Origin: Rugalucina vietnamica
Taxonomy: Eukaryota; Mollusca; Bivalvia; Lucinida; Lucinidae
Length of the DNA stretch: 64,000 bases
NCBI GenBank assembly: GCA_964017185.1
Contig: OZ024870.1
Coordinates: 62,040,812-62,104,811 of the forward strand
Reading direction: 5' to 3'
Positions 1 through 10,622 of this stretch are shown here, piece by piece. Within the stretch, counting starts at the first letter, position 1, and each line of letters starts with the position of its first letter. The notes beneath the pieces are model-generated. The model saw only the letters and a program-made list of their open reading frames with translations, was not told the origin of the DNA and did no database searches. The translations under genes were made by a program, and so were the position numbers.

Positions 1-2
1 AG

Positions 3-57
3 TCTAAGCTAGATGCCATAAAAGAAACGGTTGAAGATGTGTCTGCAATCCTGAAAG
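3..57 (+). CDS. Exon (partial) upstream of the NTPase P-loop exon
   Basis: The frame reads SKLDAIKETVEDVSAILK plus one base and stops at a GTAACA donor. It joins in phase 1 to 1528, completing a GAG codon. It is probably the linker before the NTPase domain; exons upstream are not in the window. Confidence 0.65.
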
Positions 58-3000
58 GTAACATACTAGCATTCTTTAATTTAAATCAGATTAAGTCAAG
101 ATCATCATTTGCAATTATATAACGCCGTGTGTTTCTGTAAATGTATGTTATGATTCAATATCAGTAATGCAATATAAGTTAAGCGGAGCAGTCTGGGTCT
201 TTAGTTGAGAGACATACATCCCATTTACTCTGGTATAATCATTTGTTCATTAACCAGTTCCTATATTTCAGATATGACAACAAGGCCGCAAGTTGTAGAT
301 CACGTATATCAGAATTTAAAAGGTATGCTACAATGATGGATTGGAGACTGGATAGGTACTTGTCATATTTGATTTTAAGTGAGTGGACACGTGTAAAACT
401 AACCAATGTTAGAAATGATATAAATGATATTGGATACATTCATCTCTGGGCATCCAGAAATAGGTGAGCGCGGTGGCGTAGTGGTAGAGCATCGGACTCC
501 TGATCGAGAGGTCACGGGTTGATCCCATCTGGTGTCACCGTGTTGTGTCGTTGAGCAAGACACATATTAACTCCACGGAGTACTGGTTAAAACCAAGAAA
601 GCAGGTGGCTCCGTCCCGGTATAACTGAAAGATTGTTTATCTGGGACGTTGAAACTCTATACACACAAAGCTTCCAGAAATTACAATATGAGCCGCCGCA
701 TGGGAAAACAGCATACTGCATATGCGAAAACAAAGGCGCAGTAACTGCGAAGCTGATCAGTGCCTTTGTTTTCGCTACAAGGATAGTACAATTCTTCGTC
801 TTCTAAATCCGAAGTTTCAAGCTTCTAACCTGCTACTGTGAGAGTACAGTCCGGTGTGTGTCAGACCTGGTCAGAAACCCAAATTGTTGGTTTTCTCATG
901 CACAGGCTCATATTGGGTTGATGTTGCTGTTGGGACTGCAAACAATATACAGCATTTCCGCGTGTTACTATTGACTTTTGAGTTTGCTGTCTCCTCCGCA
1001 CCTGAGTCAGAGACAGGTGGATGTGTGTACACGAAAACATGTCCGTATAATGTACACCCCCTTAAACACCACTTTTACATAGCAAAACTGGGGTATGCAG
1101 GGGTATACATATTTTTCTTATTTTTGCTCCAAAACATATATAGATTGTGGGTACTCGTTAGAACCGCCTCGGCGAGGCGGTTCTAACGTGTACTCACAAT
1201 CTATGTTTTGAGCAAAAATAAGAAAAATATCAAAATTTTTCAGCTGAAATTTTTCAATTTTTAAAGCTAAAAATCTCTATATATTGCATTGGCAGGTTTT
1301 CGTAATGCAGATGTCTATGATGCTGTGCTGATCGCCCCTTGTTTACCAATACAACTGTCTTACAGCTATTGTAGTCATGTTTGAAATGACTTGGATGCTC
1401 GTTTGTCACTGTATAGTTGGTCTCATGTGGGTCTATATCTGTCTGGTGTTAAACCTGATCATATGATTTTTCAGAAAAATGGATATTTGTTCAATGTGTA
1501 TATTTCTGTGGCTTTCATTGTTTCCAGAGCAAACTAGAAGTCTGTTCGAGTACAAATGCAAGCAACCTTTCATCCCAACGAAGCAATTTGGGGAAGCCCT
1601 TTCCATGTTTAAGCAGACAGGAAGTGTCATCATTTCCGGAAAACCCGGAGAAGGGAAAACATTTACTGCTTATAAACTGATTGAAAGTTTAGGCCTTACA
1701 GGTATGCTGTCAAGTCCGAAATCAAAGCAAAATGACAATCAGTTTAAATGAATTTGCACCATTTTATACTTGTTTCTGGTTTCCCTTCATCTTCAAGTTA
1801 ATGTGCTAATGAAAAGTGTTATTTTGGCTGTTTCCTGTCTGAAGTTTGGGTGGCGTTTTGTCTGATTGCACCAGTTCCAAATTACTGTTTCTTTAATTTC
1901 TTTAGCTTTGATTATAGAATGCCAATTGGGACCGATAAAAATACACTTTTATTGTTTTAAAATAATAGAAATACTAAAATTACCATGTACCATGTGTATA
2001 GGTGTTCAAAATAGAAATCTAAGTGCTATCCTTCAAAAGAATTGATACATTGTCCCTCAAATTTCAAATCGACAGATAAATGCCTACGACTCTACCATCC
2101 TTCGCAATGGGACCATGTCGGAACAGATGAAATAGATGTTATCTTACTGGATGATATCTTTGGAAAACATCAGCTTGACTCTGGCAGTATAGACAACTGG
2201 TTGCCAGTACTCACAAATTTGGAGGTAAACTCATTTAACAGATTGGCCCCTATCAACTGCAAAGGCAGAGGCATAAAGATGTACCTATTTGTCAATGTAT
2301 AAATACGTTATATGTATGTATATTTACTAAATTTCAATGAGGATTTATAAAAGCGTGTGATTGTCAGGTTTTAGTCCCATGTTATCGATGACGTCATCGC
2401 CATCTTTTCCGATAAGCGGAATATATGAGGGATTATCAATTTGTATTGTGGTGGTGTTACTAAGTGTCATTGTTATATAACTAAAAAGACCAGTATGGGA
2501 TACATGCACATTTTGTTTGGTTGGTTGATAGAGTAGCATGATGTCTAAGTTGCATTTAAACTCGTCTTTATAATCCCATTCTACCTCTTCAGGCCAGCAT
2601 TAAGAGCGGTGAGCTGAAACTTGTTCTTACGTGTAGACAGAACGTTCTCATAGAGGCTGAAAGCAGGCTCAAAGAAATACCATTGATACAGAACAATGTG
2701 ATCAAACTGACTTCCAGTAAACTTACTGAAGGTGAAAAGCATGGTATTCTCGGTGTGTTACTGGATTACCACAAAAGGGACAAGTCTAAAATCAATATTC
2801 CGAAATGCTGTTTTGCATACAAGGCCAACATTGGTTTTCCATATTGTTCATTTTTGTTTAGTGTTGATAAACATCTGTTTGAGTTGCAAGAAAAGTTCTT
2901 TGCAAAGCCAGTTCAGTTTTTCAAAGAGTCTCTTGGTGCAATGAGTAAGAACGTTAAAGCAGCTTTGTTATTTCTGTTTTACATGCAAGGAGAGTGTTCA

Positions 3001-5823
3001 GAAAAAGACTTGAAAAGCAGCATAAAGAAAGCACAATCGAAAAATGAAGAAATACTTGCTTGGATTTCTGACCTAATTGGGATTCAGGATGAAATGTCCC
3101 TCGCTCAGGTTAGGGATTGTTTGGATGAATTATCCGGAGTTTATATCACTCATCTGAATAAATCCTTCACTTTTGCCCACAACATTGTGTATGAGTCCAT
3201 TGCATTAATGCATGCTGAAAAATATCCAGAGGAAGTCATTGAACACTGCACATGGAATTTCATAAAAGGATATGTCGTTACCGTAGGAACACAAGATGTA
3301 GCACAACTGGTTCTCGACAAAGACCTCTATGAAAGCCTGTGTTTAAGGTTTATTACTGTTACCATGACAGGAAAGCCGGAATATCACAATTTTTATGATA
3401 TTCGATCACACCCAACTATGCAGACAAGAGAAATATGTGTGACTTTGTATGAATTGTTACAAAAGCAGGGTAAAATTAGAGACTTCTTCACTTGCCTCAT
3501 GCACGATAATAAGCAAGGGGGTTTCTTGTATGGTTATCTACACAGCAAAGATAAAGATGAAATTCCGTTCTTGGTGGTTGAAGCTATTCCATACTTGAAA
3601 TGCACATGCCACAAACAAAAAATCGACATTTGCTGGAAATGCAACGTAAGGAATGATACAGCACGAGCAGCATGTTTCACAGGAGATATAATCAGTTTTA
3701 TGCTAATGCTTGAAGAGGGTATAACAGTGTCGACTAGTACTATCAGGGATGCATGTACAGGAATGAATCCAGAACTTCTGAAACTTGTGATTTCTACTTT
3801 AAAGGATGAGGGAAAGTTTCTACATGAAGATGTAGGTGTGTCAAAGTCATTAGTCGTGGCAAGAAAGTCAAGCGTTTCCGAGATGTATGAGGTACTAAGA
3901 AACGAAGGAGCAGTAGTCATGCCATTGTGTGTCTATGATGCTGTAGTATTGAAAAGCTTAGAAATTGTTGATCATTTTGTGAAGGAATTGAAAGTGAATG
4001 GTAGATGGGACACTGCAGACTTTTGGCTTCAAAAAGCATTAGAGGAATCTATTTCACATGAAAGCCCTGACATACATAATTTACTCGTTGAAGAGGGGCT
4101 CAAATATCATCGCGGTTGTATATTGTCTGCAGTGAAGAGCAAGGATCTGTCCACTGTTCAAAGGGTTGTAATGGAAATGAAAGCATTGGGCTCTTGGAAG
4201 ACAGCAGATTGGTCCCTTGAACAAGAAATGAGGAAACTCACAAACATGTTACACAGAGGCGAGACAATGGCTGTTCCTACTATCCCATTGCTAGCTGATA
4301 TTGGTGTCAGTGAAGCCCTGATCATCGCAAAGAATTATGAAGACAAAACTATTTATAAATACCTGCAGGATGAAGGGGCGCAAATTACAATGGAAGCTTT
4401 ACCACCTGCCGTTCAGACAAGACAAGAGGATCTTGTTAAAGATGTAATACAGGAACTGAAAGACCAAAATAGATGGGATCCAAACACGCAAAGCTGTGCC
4501 AAAGCTATGCTCACAGCCCTTCGTCAAGATCTTAATGATATACTTGATGTTCTGGTTACAGAGGGATTAACATGTACAATGGAATTATTGTCTCTTATAA
4601 TAACTGAGAAAAATATAACTGTCAAAGACATCGAGACTTTAGTAACCCAAATCAGTGACTTTGGTAATTGGCAACCAGACAGCATTCCTATGCAGTCAGC
4701 ATTAATCCAGGCCTACCAAAGAGAAGAAAAGTCAATATTCAACTTTTTAATAGCAAATGGGGCAACAATTAATCCAGTTTCCGTTTTGACGGCAGTGTTT
4801 TCTCAAGACATCAGCACTGCAAGCATGTGCATTCAAATTCTAAAAGAAAGTCCCAACTGGGACCCATCTGATCAAATATTAAACATGTGCATGCAAATGA
4901 CAAAGTCGACAGCCCCAGAAATGTATGCTCTGTTGCTGAGTGCTGGTGTGGGCTATTCTTCGAAATCTTTACTTGCTGCTGCAGGAAGAAATGATTCAGT
5001 TGCCATTATGATGACCATAAACGAGCTCATAGGTGCGGATATTTGGAAACCAGACACAGACCCAAACATCACACGATCTTTAGAACTTGTTTGTCATCAT
5101 AATAATATGATGATGTTTAACATTTTACAGAAAAAGGGTGCAAAATTAAATGAAGCAGGAGTCTTCAACATCATCCAGGGTTCTAAATCCCTTTGGTATA
5201 ACACTGGTTCTGAAAACCGAAAGGAAGTTATTGGCATACCAACGCTAACTGCCTTGGTTACTGCCTCAATTGCCAGAAAATTTCTAGTACAAGCATTTCA
5301 ACAAAAGGTCATCACTGTTTATGTAAGGCTCATACACGCTCTAGAAGAAACAGGCAGTCTGAATCCTGATGATCCCCTTCTTCGTGACGCTCTTGTGGCA
5401 GCTGTAGAATCAGGAGATATGTTAGCTTATGACATTGCAATGGAGACAGGTACAGAAATGGCAGAAGATATTGTTCTGAAACTGCTATTGAGTATCAAAG
5501 GGGATTTCAGAATTGAACTGCCAGAACGACTCATCAACCTGACATATAAGATTTGCGCCTTTAAATGTTTATTGGAGAGTATTAGGAAAGGAAACATCCG
5601 TGTGGTAGAAGAAATTGCTTTGATAATGAAAGGAAAACAAATGCTGTGTCAAGATGACGAAAGAGTCATTCAAGCTATTGCTGGTATGAAGACATCTAAG
5701 CAAGCTGAAACAATTCAGAAAGTGGTTGCTTTTGAATTTTTATCGGAAAGTGTTGCCCTTCACTTAAAAACAAAACCACAGAAAATGTCAGATGCTGATA
5801 ATGAAGTACCAGCCAATAAATGA
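3..5823 (+). CDS. nSTAND-type P-loop NTPase with C-terminal repeat domain (5' partial, four exons visible)
   Basis: Four exons join in phase: 3-57 (donor GTAACA), 1528-1701 (acceptor TTTCCAG, donor GTATGC), 2076-2224 (donor GTAAAC) and 2593-5823, giving 1202 codons plus TGA. The 5' end lies outside the window. Exon 2 has Walker A GKPGEGKT, exon 3 has Walker B DVILLDDIFG, and exon 4 opens with a sensor-like TCRQN segment. This order is that of the nSTAND3-like NTPases found in many bivalve proteins. Exon 4 then carries a helical region and at least seven repeats of about 62-65 residues (two spacings are longer) marked by W-x-[PT]-x-[DST]; they look like highly diverged ankyrin-like units. STAND proteins generally act as nucleotide-driven signalling switches, often in defence; the ligand and role of this one are unknown. 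No signal peptide or membrane segment is visible in the part present. Confidence 0.85.
466..665 (+). mobile_element. tRNA-derived SINE
   Basis: The head is tRNA-like: A box TGGCGTAGTGG (474-484) and a damaged B box GGGTTGATCCC (516-526, one C short of consensus). The downstream sequence GTCGTTGAGCAAGACAC (547-563) and the GGGACGTTGAAA tail resemble conserved SINE bodies of invertebrates. It lies in the first visible intron of the NTPase gene. It does not fold into a full cloverleaf with paired acceptor ends, so it is not a tRNA gene. Confidence 0.7.
688..911 (+). mobile_element. MITE family B copy (ATGAGCC termini)
   Basis: It begins ATGAGCCGCCGCATGGG and ends GGCTCAT, with the internal GCGAAAACAAAGGCGC block and CTTCTAACCTGCTACTGTGA segment shared by the other copies. 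The left arm of the central hairpin is shortened. It is intronic in the NTPase gene. Confidence 0.8.
1029..1307 (+). mobile_element. MITE family A copy (giant central hairpin)
   Basis: The left end is GAAAACATGTCCGTATAATG and the right end TTTTCGTAATG. The centre is a near-perfect inverted repeat: ATAGATTGTGGGTAC, then GTTAGAACCGCCTC, with their complements on the other side. Both arms extend into CTTATTTTTGCTC / GAGCAAAAATAAG. No coding capacity. It is intronic in the NTPase gene. Confidence 0.85.
1528..1701 (+). CDS. Exon with Walker A motif
   Basis: The acceptor TTTCCAG ends at 1527. The exon encodes about 58 residues, including FEYKCKQPFIPTKQFGEAL and GKPGEGKTFTAYKLIESL, and ends at the donor GTATGC in phase 1. 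GKPGEGKT fits the P-loop pattern GxxGxGK[ST]. It belongs with exons 2076-2224 and 2593-5823. Confidence 0.85.
2076..2224 (+). CDS. Exon with Walker B motif
   Basis: The acceptor AATCGACAG completes the phase-1 codon carried over from 1701. The exon encodes YHPSQWDHVGTDEIDVILLD and then DIFG, which is a Walker B motif with two acidic residues after a hydrophobic strand. It ends at GTAAAC in phase 0. The acceptor is A/T rich and weaker than the others, so the exact 5' edge is a little less certain than the frame. Confidence 0.8.
2593..5823 (+). CDS. Large last exon: NTPase C-part, helical region, WxPxD repeat domain
   Basis: The acceptor CCTCTTCAG precedes 1076 codons. The reading frame is already open upstream of the first Met-like codon, so the exon must be entered by splicing. 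Residues from the exon start to about 200 match the helical/winged-helix region that follows nSTAND NTPases, with the hallmark FPYCSFLF. Repeat landmarks GRWDTAD, GSWKTAD, NRWDPNT, GNWQPDS, PNWDPSD, DIWKPDT and GSLNPDD lie near 4000, 4190, 4470, 4663, 4855, 5038 and 5350. The TGA at 5821-5823 lies inside the terminal ATGAGCC of a MITE. An AATAAA at 6395 is a possible poly(A) signal. Confidence 0.88.
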   Translation, partial: ASIKSGELKLVLTCRQNVLIEAESRLKEIPLIQNNVIKLTSSKLTEGEKHGILGVLLDYHKRDKSKINIPKCCFAYKANIGFPYCSFLFSVDKHLFELQEKFFAKPVQFFKESLGAMSKNVKAALLFLFYMQGECSEKDLKSSIKKAQSKNEEILAWISDLIGIQDEMSLAQVRDCLDELSGVYITHLNKSFTFAHNIVYESIALMHAEKYPEEVIEHCTWNFIKGYVVTVGTQDVAQLVLDKDLYESLCLRFITVTMTGKPEYHNFYDIRSHPTMQTREICVTLYELLQKQGKIRDFFTCLMHDNKQGGFLYGYLHSKDKDEIPFLVVEAIPYLKCTCHKQKIDICWKCNVRNDTARAACFTGDIISFMLMLEEGITVSTSTIRDACTGMNPELLKLVISTLKDEGKFLHEDVGVSKSLVVARKSSVSEMYEVLRNEGAVVMPLCVYDAVVLKSLEIVDHFVKELKVNGRWDTADFWLQKALEESISHESPDIHNLLVEEGLKYHRGCILSAVKSKDLSTVQRVVMEMKALGSWKTADWSLEQEMRKLTNMLHRGETMAVPTIPLLADIGVSEALIIAKNYEDKTIYKYLQDEGAQITMEALPPAVQTRQEDLVKDVIQELKDQNRWDPNTQSCAKAMLTALRQDLNDILDVLVTEGLTCTMELLSLIITEKNITVKDIETLVTQISDFGNWQPDSIPMQSALIQAYQREEKSIFNFLIANGATINPVSVLTAVFSQDISTASMCIQILKESPNWDPSDQILNMCMQMTKSTAPEMYALLLSAGVGYSSKSLLAAAGRNDSVAIMMTINELIGADIWKPDTDPNITRSLELVCHHNNMMMFNILQKKGAKLNEAGVFNIIQGSKSLWYNTGSENRKEVIGIPTLTALVTASIARKFLVQAFQQKVITVYVRLIHALEETGSLNPDDPLLRDALVAAVESGDMLAYDIAMETGTEMAEDIVLKLLLSIKGDFRIELPERLINLTYKICAFKCLLESIRKGNIRVVEEIALIMKGKQMLCQDDERVIQAIAGMKTSKQAETIQKVVAFEFLSESVALHLKTKPQKMSDADNEVPANK

Positions 5824-6039
5824 GCCCCGACACAGGGTTTCTGACCAGGTCCGAAATGGAAAGGCCTATACACCCACAGAAGAAAGATAGAGACTTGAAA
5901 TTTGGGATATAAGTAGAAGAGGAATTATACAATCCGTGTATTGAAAACAATGGCGCAAATCAAGTGTGAAGTTACTGCACAGCTGATCTGCGACTTTTTT
6001 ACATAGGCAAATATCTGTGTTTCCCATGGTGCGGCTCAA
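5820..6039 (-). mobile_element. MITE family B copy overlapping the NTPase stop codon
   Basis: Read from 5820 this is the reverse orientation of the family: ATGAGCCCCG, GGGTTTCTGACCAGGT, then TTGAAATTTGGGATATAAG, and finally GCGGCTCA near 6037. A short stretch after the terminus is deleted compared with the copy at 24286-24513. The gene's TGA is positions 2-4 of the terminal ATGAGCC. Confidence 0.75.
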
Positions 6040-7316
6040 GTAGAAACACCTATGATTTATTTAATAGCCAGATTTGAAACTGTCAGATGTAAATCTTATT
6101 TAAACTTGAGATTGTTTGCTTTTCTTATCTAAGGATCCAAATGCCAAATGTAATTTCTAACCGGGGAAGTTTTTGTAATAATGAATGGGAAATAACTCAA
6201 TGCTATACAAGTTTATAGTTATAATTCTTGCACTTGACAAGCTGTCATATTGTGCTATAGGAATGTATAAAGTTACATCTAAATACTTTTCACAGTTATC
6301 AAGTTAAAGAGCAAACAATATAATCAATCAATCAATCAATCAATCAATGTTATAAAGCTGACAAAATAATATGTATGTAAAATTATCAAACGGAAATAAA
6401 TATGTATTATTGAAGCCAGAATTTTGGTTCTTTCATAATCATTGTGTTTCGTCCCAATATCTCTTACCGTTTTACAACTTATAAAGCGGACACTACGATT
6501 TCAGTGGTTCTAACACTGTTATAAATTCTCATTTGGAGAGGATTACCATCTGCTTTAGAAAGAAATTCTATTTGAATACATGGGTTCAAAATATACTAAT
6601 TTTGCTCATACGGTAGATGATTTATCTCCCCCATTGATATTTTGAGAACAATATGTCACTTGTACCACTTACATGAGACATGCATGCATAAAAAAGTCTA
6701 AGCTTGGTTGGCATGAGACACATTATGCATTAATTTAAATGCAGTAAAATACTTAAACCTATTTTTCTTTGTATTGTCTGTGTATTGTGGCTTGCATCCC
6801 AGTCAACAAAGGATTTCGGAAACTTGTGTTACTGCAGTCGAAAATAAGACTCTATTGTATTTAGACATGTTTAGTGTAACTCAAACAGTCAAATGGTGAC
6901 TTCTTTTAAATTTGGACAAAATAATAGTAAATAGGAATCATTTTAAGTCCATGTTCCCCCTCTTGCCTATTATAAATGACAAATTATACATGTATTATAA
7001 TTCCATGTTTGGTCGAGGGGGTAATGCTGTCATAAATGGGCTCACCTCCATTATTACTCAAAAAATGTATCAAGGCTACGGAAAAAATACTGTTTATGTA
7101 TGTTCGACCCGAATGAACAGACTATCTGTCCTATTTTAATAGGTATATATACATAAAGTGTACACATTACATTGGTTATAAATATGTTGTGCAAAATAAT
7201 ACATTTAGCATTTAAACATTTTTGTTGTTTTATGTTATATTTGAGATACATGCGTGTCTACATGGACAAAAAATCTAACCTCACATCAGCACACCACTAC
7301 AACTGATTTGACTGTA
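6040..7316. other. Intergenic, A/T rich, no gene seen
   Basis: No supported ORF or RNA gene. It contains an AATAAA at 6395 that could serve the upstream gene and an (AATC)n run of about seven units at 6322-6348. Confidence 0.6.
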
Positions 7317-8100
7317 ATTTGGCAAGAATGATGAAGATCCAATCCAAAAAAGGTGCAAGGATGTTGAAAACACTAAATATCAAATTTTTTAAACACTTGA
7401 GGGCAGTTAGCTTCGCAATCAGTAGTGGGACCTTGTCCGATTTTGAACTCATCTCAGATATTATGGTTGTTCCAACTAATGCCAAGAACGAAGATCTGAT
7501 CGAACATTAAGGGCCTAGAGTGTTAACAACACTAACAATTTTATGAACACTCATTGGCAGTTCATTGCTCCACAATCTGTGGTGGGCTGTGGCCGAAATT
7601 CGAACTCTTACCACATATTATGGCCGTCCTTTTAGCTGCCAACAATACGAAAACACGCCCATGCAATATACAGAGATTTTTTCACCTGAAAAAATTGAAA
7701 ATTTCATAAGAAAAATTTTGATATTTTTCTTATTTTTGCTCAAAACATAGATTGTGGGTACATGTTAGAACCGCCTCGCCGAGGCGGTTCTAACGAGTAC
7801 CCACAATCTATGTTTTGGAGCAAAAATTAGAATAAAAGGTATACCCCTGCATACCCCAGTTTTGCTATATAAAAGTGGGGTTCAAGGGGGTATACATTAC
7901 ACGGACATGTTTTCCTGATGTAAAGAGCTGACAACACAAAATATCAACTTTCCAGACATTCAAGCGCAGCTAACTCAACGATCATTCATCAGATTTGGCC
8001 CAATTTCAAATTCATACAAGATGTTATGGTAGTTCTCGTTACTGTGAATAAGAGCTGTCGCAGGACAGCATGCTCGACTGCTTCTGACCTTTGTCAAACA
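7317..8100 (+). repeat. Copy of the 161-bp repeat family split by a MITE
   Basis: 7317-7640 and 7921-8060 match the family seen at 10620-11240 and 30090-32260: GAAGATCCAATC, ACACTTGAGGGCAG, AACTCATCTCAGATATTATG. The MITE at 7644-7920 interrupts it. Confidence 0.7.
7644..7920 (-). mobile_element. MITE family A copy
   Basis: Reverse orientation: ATACGAAAACACGCCCATGC at the left, GGACATGTTTTCCTGATG at the right, and the same central inverted repeat built on GAACCGCCTCGCCGAGGCGG. Inserted in a 161-bp-family repeat. Confidence 0.87.
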
Positions 8101-8170
8101 TAAGGCCAAACCCGACCGGTAACCCAAAGCATTATGCTCATACATCTTTTTGCCTTGATGCGATAAGGCA

Positions 8171-9725
8171 AAATCACTGAACCATGAAAGTTAACTATAA
8201 CTACCTAAGATTTAAAGGTCTCACTCATATTGTGAAAGAAGTGTGTTCATATACCAACTGAGTGCCAAGACACAAGGCAAAATCACTGAACCGTGAAATA
8301 AGGTCACACTGACCTATAAGTATTTCAGGGTCAAAGCCTCAAAGGTCTAATGATACTTACTCATAATGTGAAAGAAATATGATCATATACCCATTCAGTG
8401 TTGAGATATAAAGCAAAATCACTGAACCATGAAATTAGGTCATAGTGACCTATAAGTATGTTTGGGTTAAAGGTCTGGTCATACTCATTCATAATCAGAA
8501 AGAAGTATGAAAAAATACCAACTGAGTGTCGAGATATAAGGCAAAATCACTGAACCATGAAATTAGGTCACAGTGATTCAGGAATACTTTACTGTCAAAG
8601 GTCTTGTCATACTCATACATATCGTGAAAGAAGTATGTTCATATACCAATTGAGTGCCGAGATATAAAGGAAAATCACTGAACCGTGAAATAAGGTCATA
8701 TTGACCTAGGACTACTTTAGGGTCAAAGGTCTTGTCATACGCAAACATAGTGTCAAAGAAGTTTGTTCATAAACTACTTGAGTTCCGAGATACAAGGCAA
8801 AGTCTCTGAACCGTGAAATTAGGTCATAGTGACCTATAAGTATATTGGGGTCAAAGGTCTGGTCATACTCACTCATACTCTGAAAAAAGTATGAAAATAT
8901 TCTAATTGAGTGTCAAGATGTAAGGCAAAATCACTGAACCGTGAAATTAGGTCACAGTGACCTAGGACTACTTCAGGGTCAAAGGTCTTGTCATACACAA
9001 ACATACTTTGAAAGACGTTTGTTCATAAACCATTTGAGTACCGAGATATAAGGCAAAATCACTGAACCGTGAAATTAGGTCACAGTGACCTATAAGTATA
9101 TTGGGGTCAAAGGTCTGGTCATACTCACTCATAATCTGAAAAAAAGTATGAAAATATACTAATTGAGTGTCAAGATATAAGGCAAAATCAATGAACCGTG
9201 AAATTAGGTCACAGTGACCTAGGACTAATTCAGGGTCAAAGGTCTTGTCATACGCAAACATACTTTGAAAGAAGTTTGTTCATAAACCATTTGAGAACCG
9301 AGATATAAGGCAAAATCACTGAACCGTGAAATTAGCTCACAGTGACCTAGGACTAATTCAGGGTCAAAGGTCTTGTCATACGCAAACATACTTTGAAAGA
9401 AGTTTGTTCATAAACCATTTGAGAACCGAGATATAAGGCAAAATCACTGAACCGTGAAATTAGGTCACAGAGACCTATAAGTATATTGGGGTCAAAGGTC
9501 TGGTCATACTCACTCATAATCTGAAAAAAAGTATGAAAATATACTAATTGAGTGTCAAGATATAAGGCAAAATCACTGAACCGTTAAATTAGGTCACAGT
9601 GACTTATAAGTACATTGGGGTCAAAGGCCTGGTCGTACTCACTCATAATCTGAAAGAAGTAAGAAAATATACTAATTGAGTGTCAAGATATAAGGCAAAA
9701 TCACTGAACCATGGAAAGTAGGTCA
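8171..9725 (+). repeat. 128-bp satellite array, about 12 units
   Basis: The phrase AATCACTGAACC recurs at 8173, 8281, 8417, 8545, 8673, (8801, degraded), 8929, 9057, 9186 (one base changed), 9314, 9442, 9571 and 9699. From 8417 on the spacing is 128 or 129 bases. Two unit types alternate irregularly: one with TCTTGTCATACGCAAACATA, the other with TCTGGTCATACTCACTCATA. Most units contain the palindrome AGGTCA-nnn-TGACCT and a GGGTCAAAGGTCT segment. No long ORF. Confidence 0.92.
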
Positions 9726-9840
9726 ACCGACCCTTACCATCATGACACACAAGTCAGTGTCACAAAGTCAAAAGATGAATGACCAACCATCTTCCCAAGT
9801 TGTTTCTATTAAGAAATAAAAAGAAAAAAAATTCGGGGAG

Positions 9841-10515
9841 TTCTAGATTTTGACCTCTAGCCCCGCCCCCCTGACTCAGACCCAGAGGTCCGATGTCATG
9901 GAACCTAAGGTGTATGAAGTATGAATGCTTTATGATAAGTTGTTGTCAAGATATGGACTCCTTGTAAAAGTTACACAGCAGTACATCTATTTTTTACAGT
10001 GTTCTAGTTCTTAACCTCCAGCCCCACCCCCCAGGCATGGACCGAGAGACCCGATGCCATGAAATGAAACTCAACCCTACGGGGTACCTATGATCCGAGT
10101 ATGAAAGCCCTCTGATAAAAAGTTTTCAAGATATAGACTTCTAGAATACTATATCACAGAAAAGCCATTATTATTAATGGTGTTCTAGATTTTAACCTCT
10201 AGCCCCACCCCCTGGCATGGACCCAGGGATCTGATGCCATGGAATGAAAGCCGACCCTACAGGGTGTCAATGGTCCAAGTATCAATGCTTTCTGATGAGT
10301 GGTTGTCAAGATATGGACTTCTAGAAAACTTTAACACAAGAATTGCCATTTTTGAAGGTGTTCTAGATTTTAACCTCCAGCCCCACCCCCTGGCCTGGAC
10401 CCAGGGACCCGATGCCATGGAATGAAAGCTAACCCTACAGTGTATCTATGGTCCAAGTATGAATGCTTTCTGATGAGTGGTTGTCAAGATATGGACCTCT
10501 AGAAAACTTTAACGC
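9841..10515 (+). repeat. About 180-bp tandem repeat, four units
   Basis: TTCTAG followed by AACCTC[CT]AGCCCC recurs at 9841, 10002, 10183 and 10361 (spacings 161, 181 and 178). Each unit also has GATGCCATGGAATGAAA and TTGTCAAGATATGGAC. The short ORFs here are artefacts of the repeat. Confidence 0.85.
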
Positions 10516-10622
10516 AAGTGTGACGCGTACGCGCACACGCACAGGAACGCGCACGGGAACGGGAACGTGGACGACCGGGGTGACTGCAATAGCTCTATGC
10601 ACTTCGTGCAGTCGAGCTAAAA
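10516..10622 (+). repeat. CG-rich junction and terminal hairpin
   Basis: 10525-10580 is a CpG-rich purine/CG stretch (CACGGGAACGGGAACGTGG) of the kind that precedes the terminal hairpin of bivalve repeats. It ends in GCACTTCGTGCAGTCGAGCTAA. Confidence 0.5.

Noticed and set aside
466..545. Possible tRNA gene
   Set aside because: A and B boxes are present but the B box lacks a base, acceptor ends do not pair, and a SINE body follows.
854..1186. 110-aa ORF as a first exon of the NTPase gene
   Set aside because: It is built from the end of a family B MITE and half of a family A hairpin; the same residues recur at other MITE copies.
2683..5823. NTPase last exon as an independent gene starting at 2683
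   Set aside because: The codon at 2683 is TTG and the frame is open and conserved back to the acceptor at 2592; Walker motifs lie in the upstream exons.
8171..9725. CRISPR-like array
   Set aside because: The repeat is a continuous 128-bp tandem unit without unique spacers, in a eukaryotic genome.
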